NCBI GenBank assembly: GCA_905479515.1
Contig: CAJQMX010000277.1
Coordinates: 1 to 10,951, forward strand
From: an uncultured Parasphingopyxis sp.
Lineage (GTDB): Bacteria; Pseudomonadota; Alphaproteobacteria; Sphingomonadales; Sphingomonadaceae
Length of the DNA stretch: 10,951 nt
Direction: 5' to 3'
The first letter of the stretch is position 1. Each line of letters opens with the position of its first letter. Below the pieces are notes generated by a model that had not been told where the DNA came from, did not search any database, and saw nothing but the letters and a program-made list of their open reading frames with translations. The position numbers were made by a program, and so were the translations under genes. Positions 5,344-10,951 of the stretch are shown here, one piece after another.

Positions 5344-6144
5344 CTAGTTTTGTTCCATGCCCTGCGGAACATTGGCGTCGGGCTGTGGCGGAACCTTGCC
5401 CTGCTGGAGTTGCATCGCAAAAATATCGCGGACCAGCTGCAATGACATCATATGCGCATAGATGAGCGGCATCATGCCGTTCTGAACAAATTTACGCGCC
5501 AGATCACCGCGAATCTCTTTGAGCTTTTCTTCGTTCACCATCTGGAATCCGCGATAGACGAACGGCTTGTCAGAATTCGGCGTGTCGATCGAAACTTCGC
5601 CTTCCATCAGCAGATCAGCCTTCACCAGCTCTTCAACGAATGACACGGTACGATGACCGGACGTTTCGACCTGCTCACAGAATGCCAACAGGCTCTTTGT
5701 TGTTTCAGAGGCTTCACCGCCATCGAACAGAGCTTCGCCTTCATCATATTCGCCGATAATATCGGTGGTCGGATCGAAGCAGAGCGACAGCTCTTCCGAT
5801 TCCTGACGAAGCTTGGCGAGGAGGAACGGATAGCGGCGCGCATAAGCGGGCATATAGGTTGGGCTGCCGGTCAGCTCGCCTTCCTCGTTAAGGAACACGT
5901 TAACGCCCTGATTGAGCCCCATCAGCGCCAGTGGCACCGGATTATCACCCGAAGAGAAGACAATCGGCATATGACGCTGCACGACGACAAATTCGTCAAT
6001 CGTCACAGGAACCGCATGCGTGCCTGTAAGGAACGGCATTTTTGGACGGACCTGCAATTTGAAATTTGCATGCTCCTGGCTCGAAAGCGGAGCGAGATCG
6101 GAATACAACAGCGGAAAATTCTGCTGCGGGGCAGCGCTAGCCAT
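5344..6144 (-). CDS. SapC family protein
   Basis: A 266-residue protein of the SapC family, named after a protein encoded with a Campylobacter surface-layer cluster; the biochemical function is unknown. Recognisable features are the early segment PLSSQEHANFKLQ (residues 19-31), then FVVVQRHMPIVFSSGDNPVP (52-71), ALMGLNQGVNVFLNEEGE (73-90), and the ARRYPFLLA region (107-115), ending in a low-complexity Gln/Pro tail. No signal peptide or membrane segment is apparent, so a cytoplasmic protein seems likely despite the S-layer name. A strong ribosome binding site AGGAGAT precedes ATG 6144. In sphingomonads and relatives SapC genes often neighbour TonB receptors or tryptophan halogenase genes; neither is seen here. 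It lies 69 bases after the FAD dehydrogenase gene on the same strand, with a hairpin between, and is followed by two terminator-like hairpins. Confidence 0.88.
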   Translation of the reverse strand: MASAAPQQNFPLLYSDLAPLSSQEHANFKLQVRPKMPFLTGTHAVPVTIDEFVVVQRHMPIVFSSGDNPVPLALMGLNQGVNVFLNEEGELTGSPTYMPAYARRYPFLLAKLRQESEELSLCFDPTTDIIGEYDEGEALFDGGEASETTKSLLAFCEQVETSGHRTVSFVEELVKADLLMEGEVSIDTPNSDKPFVYRGFQMVNEEKLKEIRGDLARKFVQNGMMPLIYAHMMSLQLVRDIFAMQLQQGKVPPQPDANVPQGMEQN

Positions 6145-6165
6145 GAAATATCTCCTGTGACCGGA

Positions 6166-6197
6166 ATTAAGGAAGGCTGCCGCTAGTTATGGCAGCC
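6166..6197 (-). terminator. Weak terminator or attenuator hairpin between FAD dehydrogenase and sapC
   Basis: On the minus strand GGCTGCC (6197-6191) pairs perfectly with GGCAGCC (6181-6175) around a 9-base loop, followed by the T-rich TTCCTTAATT. The tail is interrupted, so read-through into sapC is likely; it may lower sapC expression relative to the upstream gene. Confidence 0.45.
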
Positions 6198-6213
6198 CGG
6201 ATTGCCCTGCCCT

Positions 6214-7656
6214 CTATGGATTCTCAGCGGGATTCGCAAGCGGAACGAGTTTACCCGGGTTCATTATCCCTTGCGGATCGAGTGCGTGCTTGATGGCCCG
6301 CATCGCCGATAGCCGCGCCGGATCGATCAACCGTCCAAATTCAGACAGCTTGAGTTGCCCTATGCCATGCTCGGCCGACAGCGAGCCGCCGGCATCGCGG
6401 GTCATGTCGTGGACAAACCTGCTGACTGCGCTTCCGGTTTCTGCGAACCAGGCCTTGTCATCGCTTCCTGCAGGAGCGCGGACGTTGAAATGGACATTGC
6501 CATCGCCAAGATGACCGAAGGCAATCACGCGAGCACCCGGAAATTTGCTTTCTACGGCTGTACGTGTCGTTTCGATAAAAGCGGGCATCGCAGACACCGG
6601 CACCGAAACGTCATGCTTTGCGGCCATTCCGTCAGCCCGCTCAGCCTCCGAAATGACTTCCCGTAATTTCCAGAACGCCGTTGCCTGTCCTTCGCTTTCC
6701 GCAAAAGTGGCATCCGCTATAAGGTGATCATTCAAAGCCGCCGCAAGCGCATGCTCAAAACGCGCCCGCAGATCCGCTGGGTCATGTGCCGTTCGCAGCT
6801 CAACCAGCACATGCCAACGATGCGCGCCTGCAAGCGGTGCGCGCGTATCGGGAATATGTTTGAGAACGAGCGCCAGCGCCGCATCTGGCACAAGCTCAAA
6901 GCTCTCAACCTTATCCCCCAGTACCGCCTCAAGCCTGCGCAACAAGCTGAGCGCGCCCTGGGTCGATTCAAGGCCCAGCCATGCGACAATGCGGTGCGGC
7001 GCGGCGGGGACCAGCTTCAGGCTGGCTGCCGTGATCACGCCAAGCGTTCCCTCCGACCCGGCCAGAAGCTGCCTGAGATCATAACCGCGATTATCCTTAC
7101 GGAGCGTCGAAAGCCCCGCAAACAGACTGCCATCGGGGAGCACTGCCTCGATCCCCAACGTTAGCGCGCGCATCGAGCCAAACCGCAATACTTGAGTACC
7201 ACCAGCATTTGTTGCGATGAGCCCGCCAATGGTGGCGCTGTCCTTGGCACCAAGCGAGAGCGGGAAACGACGGTCATGCTCTTCGGCGACATCGTGCACT
7301 GTGCTGAGGATAACGCCTGCTTCCACCGTCATGCTGTTGTCAGGGGCATCGACCGACCGGATTGCATTCATCTTGCGCATGGAGAGCAGGATTGCGCGAT
7401 CGTCTGGACGGGGAACGCCGCCCGCGACCATACCGGTGTTGCCACCCTGGGGGACAATCGCCACCCCGGCTTCACCTGCCAGCGTCACGATGGCCTGCAC
7501 CTGTGCAGCATTTTGCGGCGAGACCAGCGCAACCGCCTGCCCCGTAACCCGCCCGCGCCAATCGACAAGCCAGGGCGCAAGGTCGCCAGCATCCGCGGTC
7601 ACACCGCGCGCGCCGCATATTGCGGTCAGCCGTTCCAGAATTGCGTCATCATCCAT
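6214..7656 (-). CDS. FAD-binding D-2-hydroxyacid dehydrogenase (D-2-hydroxyglutarate/D-lactate type)
   Basis: A 480-residue flavoprotein with an FAD-binding PCMH domain followed by a FAD-linked oxidase C-terminal domain, the layout of GlcD, D-lactate dehydrogenase and D-2-hydroxyglutarate dehydrogenase. It should oxidise a D-2-hydroxy acid to the 2-oxo acid and pass electrons to an acceptor. Motifs counted from ATG 7656: PQGGNTG (69-75), GGLIATNAGG (144-153), KDNRGYDLRQLLAGSEGT (187-204), KHDVSVP (347-353), GHLGDGNVHFN (381-391), SAEHGIG (427-433) and MNPGK (465-469). The two His in GHLGDGNVH and the Glu in AEHG match the metal ligands known in D-2-hydroxyglutarate dehydrogenases, favouring that substrate class. 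A TTG at 7692 behind GGAAG could add 12 residues, but these do not look like a normal N-terminus. SapC follows on the same strand, and a small exported-protein gene is divergent upstream. Exact substrate is inferred. Confidence 0.88.
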   Translation of the reverse strand: MDDDAILERLTAICGARGVTADAGDLAPWLVDWRGRVTGQAVALVSPQNAAQVQAIVTLAGEAGVAIVPQGGNTGMVAGGVPRPDDRAILLSMRKMNAIRSVDAPDNSMTVEAGVILSTVHDVAEEHDRRFPLSLGAKDSATIGGLIATNAGGTQVLRFGSMRALTLGIEAVLPDGSLFAGLSTLRKDNRGYDLRQLLAGSEGTLGVITAASLKLVPAAPHRIVAWLGLESTQGALSLLRRLEAVLGDKVESFELVPDAALALVLKHIPDTRAPLAGAHRWHVLVELRTAHDPADLRARFEHALAAALNDHLIADATFAESEGQATAFWKLREVISEAERADGMAAKHDVSVPVSAMPAFIETTRTAVESKFPGARVIAFGHLGDGNVHFNVRAPAGSDDKAWFAETGSAVSRFVHDMTRDAGGSLSAEHGIGQLKLSEFGRLIDPARLSAMRAIKHALDPQGIMNPGKLVPLANPAENP

Positions 7657-7747
7657 TCGAGCAACGATAGCCGCATTGCCGCGTCTGGCCAATTCATCTT
7701 CCGTTCAACGGGAAAGGGCAACACAGCGTGCAACGATAGGATTGCCT

Positions 7748-8188
7748 GTGTCACTTGCTAGTGTTGCATTGCTGCTTTTGGCCGGCTCGGCCACGCCCAT
7801 GGCTGCGCCCGTGCAACTCGCCATGCAGAGCGTAGAGCAGCGGATCATCATCCGAATTCCAACGCGCAGAACCCTTCGTCCGCGCCGCCGCGCGCCGACA
7901 GGCATCGTCTGGCAAGAAAGACCCGCAGGGAATTGCCAGGCGGTATCGTCTATTGCGCGGGCCCGTTTCACCCGGCCCGGCGTTGTCGACCTGCTGACGA
8001 ATGACAATCGCCTGATCCGGGCCCGGCTCGATTCCGAATGCGTAACACTCGGTTATTATTCGGCTTTTTACCTCGTTCCCGGCGAAGATGGACAAATTTG
8101 CGCCACCCGCGATGCGATTGTTTCACGGACGGGAACCGAATGTGCGATTTCTGACTTCCACATACTTGAGCCACGGTCTGCCAATTAA
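7748..8188 (+). CDS. Small exported four-cysteine protein, GTG start
   Basis: A 146-residue protein of unknown function. It begins with a hydrophobic segment (SLASVALLLLAGSA) and a plausible signal peptidase I site after PMAA, so export to the periplasm is likely. The mature part has VEQRIIIRIP (29-38), a very basic stretch to residue 49, and four cysteines (63, 98, 118, 132), enough for two disulfides. The later half, VVDLLTNDNRLIRARLDSEC and YYSAFYLVPGEDGQICA, with CAISDF near the end, matches my memory of a conserved hypothetical family in sphingomonads. The frame is open far upstream without a sensible start; GTG 7748 is chosen because AGGA lies six bases before it and it places the signal peptide at the N-terminus. 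TTG 7742 is the alternative. The gene is divergent from the FAD dehydrogenase and about 120 bases before the helicase gene. Confidence 0.72.
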   Translation: MSLASVALLLLAGSATPMAAPVQLAMQSVEQRIIIRIPTRRTLRPRRRAPTGIVWQERPAGNCQAVSSIARARFTRPGVVDLLTNDNRLIRARLDSECVTLGYYSAFYLVPGEDGQICATRDAIVSRTGTECAISDFHILEPRSAN

Positions 8189-8309
8189 CCGGCGAATCGG
8201 CACTCAAAAACGGCCTTTCACTTGACTTTTCAGGCCTCAGCGCCCAATCGGCAGCCGCGAAAGCGCGACGCATAGAAACCGCGCACACTCAACGCATTTC
8301 GGATATTTT

Positions 8310-9725
8310 ATGAACTTTGCCGACCTCGGCCTTTCTGATGAATTGCTACGCGCTGTAGGCGATTCGGGCTACACCGAACCGACCCCTATTCAGGCAGAAG
8401 CCATTCCGCCTGTCCTGATGATGAAAGACATTATCGGCATTGCGCAGACGGGCACCGGCAAAACGGCCAGCTTCGTGCTGCCAATGATCGATATTCTGAG
8501 CCATGGCCGTAGCCGTGCGCTGATGCCGCGCTCGCTGATCCTGGAGCCGACGCGCGAACTCGCTGCGCAGGTTGCCGAGAATTTTGAGAAATACGGCAAA
8601 TATCAGAAGCTCTCCATGGCGCTCCTCATTGGCGGCGTCAGCATGGGCGACCAGATGAAAGCGCTCGAAAAGGGCGTCGATGTCTTGATCGCCACGCCGG
8701 GCCGATTGATGGATCTGTTCGATCGCGGGAAAATTCTGCTTTCCGGTTGCGATATCCTTGTGATCGATGAGGCTGACCGGATGCTCGATATGGGCTTTAT
8801 TCCCGATATTGAGAGCATTTGTGAAAAACTGCCGCGCAACAGGCAAACATTGCTTTTCTCGGCCACGATGCCGCCGCCGATCAAGAAGCTTTCCGACAAG
8901 TTCCTGACCAATCCGAAGCATATCGAAGTGGCGCGCCCGGCAACGGCTGCGAACAATATCGCGCAACGGCTGGTCGAAACCACATCGCGCACCAAGAAGA
9001 CAACGCTCAAGAAACTGCTGCGCAGTGAAGATATCAGCACCGCGATTATTTTCTCGAACCGCAAGACGACGGTTCGCGACCTCCAGAAATCGCTCCAGCA
9101 AGACGGCTTCAAGGCAGGCCAGATCCATGGCGATATGAGCCAGCCTGAACGGATGCGGGAACTCGACCTTTTCAAGTCGGGCGAGATCAACATCCTTGTC
9201 GCGTCAGACGTCGCCGCACGCGGGCTCGACATCAAGGGTGTCAGCCATGTCTTCAACTATGACGCACCCTGGCATCCCGACGATTATATTCACCGCATCG
9301 GCCGCACGGGCCGCGCAGGCGCCACCGGCACCGCGATCACGCTGGTTACGCCCGCTGACGAAGAGGCTATCGACAATATCGAGAAGCTGACCGGGCAGAC
9401 GATCAACCGGGGCGATGCGAAAAGCGGCAAAGCGGCGCCAAAGGCCGACACTGCCAAGGCTGACGCACCGAAAGCGGATGCGGCCGAAGCGCGCGAAGAT
9501 ACGCCGGCCGAGAAACCGAAAAGCAAGCCGAGGCGGCGATCCAAAGCCGATTCGCGGGACGAATCCCCTGCTCCGGCGAAAACGGAAAAGACCGAACGCA
9601 AACCGGCACCCCAAAAAACACAGCCCGCTGAACGAAAGCCTGTACCCGCGCCAGTATCGGATGCCGAAGACGATGACTGGAACGGTCCATTGCCCGGATT
9701 TCTGAACGTTAAGCTTGGAAGCTAA
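8310..9725 (+). CDS. RhlE-like DEAD-box RNA helicase
   Basis: An ATP-dependent RNA helicase of 471 residues that unwinds short RNA duplexes; family members act in ribosome assembly, RNA decay and cold growth. All motifs are intact: Q motif GYTEPTPIQ (20-28), Walker A AQTGTGKT (45-52), PTRELA (80-85), TPGRL (129-133), DEAD (153-156), SAT (184-186), IIFSNRK (246-252), SDVAARGLD (299-307) and HRIGRTGRAG (328-337). The opening MNFADLGLSDELLRAV resembles RhlE. After about residue 365 comes a roughly 85-residue disordered, charged linker rich in Lys, Ala, Pro and Arg, with near-repeats such as KADTAKADAPKADAAEA, probably for RNA contact. The protein ends in an acidic-aromatic tail DDDWNGPLPGFLNV (454-467), conserved-looking and possibly a partner-binding motif. 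GGA about ten bases before ATG 8310 is a weak ribosome binding site. It appears to be a single-gene unit. Confidence 0.93.
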   Translation: MNFADLGLSDELLRAVGDSGYTEPTPIQAEAIPPVLMMKDIIGIAQTGTGKTASFVLPMIDILSHGRSRALMPRSLILEPTRELAAQVAENFEKYGKYQKLSMALLIGGVSMGDQMKALEKGVDVLIATPGRLMDLFDRGKILLSGCDILVIDEADRMLDMGFIPDIESICEKLPRNRQTLLFSATMPPPIKKLSDKFLTNPKHIEVARPATAANNIAQRLVETTSRTKKTTLKKLLRSEDISTAIIFSNRKTTVRDLQKSLQQDGFKAGQIHGDMSQPERMRELDLFKSGEINILVASDVAARGLDIKGVSHVFNYDAPWHPDDYIHRIGRTGRAGATGTAITLVTPADEEAIDNIEKLTGQTINRGDAKSGKAAPKADTAKADAPKADAAEAREDTPAEKPKSKPRRRSKADSRDESPAPAKTEKTERKPAPQKTQPAERKPVPAPVSDAEDDDWNGPLPGFLNVKLGS

Positions 9726-9754
9726 AGCCTTTTTCCTTCTGCCAGGCAGCTTAC

Positions 9755-9783
9755 TTGCCGTTAACGTCAATCCGTTCTACATT
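9755..9783 (+). promoter_or_regulatory. Promoter with overlapping operator-like palindrome before the monooxygenase gene
   Basis: TTGCCGTTAACGTCAA (9755-9770) is a 16-base palindrome with a single mismatched pair (C9758/T9767). It overlaps a -35-like TTGCCG (9755-9760), which is 17 bases from a -10-like TACATT (9778-9783); each hexamer matches consensus at four of six positions. Initiation near 9790 would give a leader of about 23 bases before ATG 9813. The placement over the -35 and spacer fits a MerR-type activator or a TetR-type repressor; which one is unknown. Confidence 0.45.
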
Positions 9784-9812
9784 GAAACTGATTGGCGCGA
9801 GAGGAAGCGAAG

Positions 9813-10951
9813 ATGGCACGAGACGATGCACCCCAACATTTCGATGTAATAGTCGTAGGAGCCGGCATTTCCGGTATTGGCGCGGGATATTATCTTCAGA
9901 CCAAATGCCCCGACAAAAGCTATGCGATCCTTGAGAATCGGGAGAGCTTTGGCGGCACATGGGATCTGTTCCGCTATCCCGGCATTCGCTCCGATTCCGA
10001 CATGTTCACGCTCGGCTTTGCGTTCAAACCCTGGACGGAACAGAAAGCCATTGCCGACGGTCCCTCGATCCTCAACTATCTGGACGAGACGGCCACCGAA
10101 TACGGCATCCATGAAAAGATCCGTTACCGTCACAATGTGAAATCGGCGAGCTGGTCGACAGAAAATGCCTGCTGGACGGTGAATGTCGAAGCCGGGGAAA
10201 ATGCCGAGCCCCGCCAATATACCTGCAACTTCCTCTATATGTGCAGCGGCTATTATAATTATGATTCCGGCTACACGCCCGACTGGGAAGGGATTGAGAA
10301 TTTCGAGGGCCGGATCGTCCATCCGCAACATTGGCCAAAGGATCTCGACTATGCGGGCAAGGAAGTGCTGGTCATAGGCTCTGGCGCAACGGCCGTTACT
10401 CTGGTCCCTGCCATGCTCGACAGCGAAAATCCGGCCGGTCATGTCACCATGCTGCAGCGCTCCCCCACCTATATGGTTTCGCGCCCCGCCAGCGATAAAT
10501 TCGCCAATTTCCTGCGCAAGATATTGCCGTCAAAATGGGCTTACTCGCTGATCCGCAAAAAGCATGTGACCCTGCAACAGCTTATCTTCCGCCGCGCCCG
10601 CACCAAGCCGGACAAGGTGAAAGAGGTTCTGCTCAAACATGTGCGTGACGAGCTGGGCGATGATTATGATGTCGATACGCATTTCACGCCGAGCTACAAT
10701 CCATGGGAACAGCGTCTGTGCCTGGTCCCGGACAGCGATTTCTTCAACGCCGTGAAGGCCGACAAGGCGTCGATCGTCACCGATCATATCGATCACTTCA
10801 CCAAGACCGGCGTCGCGCTAAAGTCAGGCCAAGAGATTACGGCAGACATCATCGTCACCGCGACAGGTCTTGACCTGCAAATGGCGGGCGGGATCGACGT
10901 GACCGTGGACGGCAAGCCGATCAATTTCCACGATACCATCACGTACAAAGC
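9813..10951 (+). CDS. Flavin-containing monooxygenase, Baeyer-Villiger type (3' end outside the window)
   Basis: A group B flavoprotein monooxygenase using FAD, NADPH and oxygen, probably oxidising a ketone, cyclic or lipophilic substrate. The 379 codons present contain the first Rossmann motif GAGISG (16-21), GTWD (48-51), RYPGIRSDSD (54-63), the Baeyer-Villiger fingerprint FEGRIVHPQHWP (164-175, fitting FxGxxxHxxxW) and the second Rossmann motif GSGATA (189-194) for NADPH, then the TATGLD segment (about 350-355). Relatives are near 490-500 residues, so about three quarters is present and the C-terminus lies beyond the right edge. The ATG at 9813 is preceded by GAGGAAG, a good ribosome binding site. 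A palindromic operator candidate overlaps its predicted promoter. The fingerprint alone cannot separate Baeyer-Villiger from S/N-oxygenation activity, and the substrate is unknown. Confidence 0.9.
   Translation, partial: MARDDAPQHFDVIVVGAGISGIGAGYYLQTKCPDKSYAILENRESFGGTWDLFRYPGIRSDSDMFTLGFAFKPWTEQKAIADGPSILNYLDETATEYGIHEKIRYRHNVKSASWSTENACWTVNVEAGENAEPRQYTCNFLYMCSGYYNYDSGYTPDWEGIENFEGRIVHPQHWPKDLDYAGKEVLVIGSGATAVTLVPAMLDSENPAGHVTMLQRSPTYMVSRPASDKFANFLRKILPSKWAYSLIRKKHVTLQQLIFRRARTKPDKVKEVLLKHVRDELGDDYDVDTHFTPSYNPWEQRLCLVPDSDFFNAVKADKASIVTDHIDHFTKTGVALKSGQEITADIIVTATGLDLQMAGGIDVTVDGKPINFHDTITYK

Noticed and set aside
8210..8235. A possible minus-strand terminator (GGCCT/AGGCC with a T-run) before the helicase gene.
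   Set aside because: The stem is only five base pairs and no minus-strand gene lies upstream to need it.
8346..9128. A 260-codon minus-strand frame opposite the DEAD-box helicase.
   Set aside because: It is antisense to a gene with every helicase motif intact and shows no recognisable domain.
9777..10442. A 221-codon minus-strand frame opposite the flavin monooxygenase.
   Set aside because: The + strand frame carries intact FAD, NADPH and Baeyer-Villiger motifs; the antisense frame is explained by codon bias.

Overview
The window looks like ordinary chromosome from an alphaproteobacterium of the sphingomonad type. The coding sequence is moderately GC-rich. The clues are a CpdR response regulator (an alphaproteobacterial cell-cycle protein), a SapC-family protein, a small DUF6356 protein, a small exported four-cysteine protein of a kind I associate with sphingomonads, and a group B flavoprotein monooxygenase. 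I see no insertion sequence, integrase, phage gene or CRISPR array. The assignment rests on recognising protein families, not on a search.

Layout. 1-983 (-): GntP-family permease, cut by the left edge. 1115-1345 (+): DUF6356 protein, divergent from the permease. 1346-1814: gene-free stretch with a textbook CRP-like palindrome followed by a strong + strand hairpin with a T-tract, possibly a small regulated RNA. 1815-2348 (-): flavin reductase-like protein, downstream of 2490-3383 (-), a CitE/HpcH-type CoA-ester lyase. 3399-3647: short gene-poor spacer. 3648-3722 (-): tRNA-Val(GAC). 3775-4149 (-): cpdR, divergent from 4290-5165 (+), an N-formylglutamate amidohydrolase-family protein. 5164-5276: two hairpins that look like tandem terminators for 5344-6144 (-), the SapC protein, which lies downstream of 6214-7656 (-), a D-2-hydroxyglutarate/D-lactate dehydrogenase-type FAD enzyme. 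7748-8188 (+): small exported protein with a GTG start. 8310-9725 (+): RhlE-like DEAD-box helicase. 9813 to the right edge (+): flavin monooxygenase with a Baeyer-Villiger fingerprint, preceded by a palindrome that overlaps a predicted promoter.

The genes do not form one system. They are short transcription units: an acyl-CoA/flavin pair, the cpdR unit with its tRNA, an FAD-dehydrogenase/SapC pair, and single genes for RNA remodelling and oxidation of a lipophilic substrate. No convincing new multi-gene system is visible. The best leads are regulatory: the CRP-site plus terminator in the 1.35-1.8 kb gap, and the operator-like palindrome before the monooxygenase.
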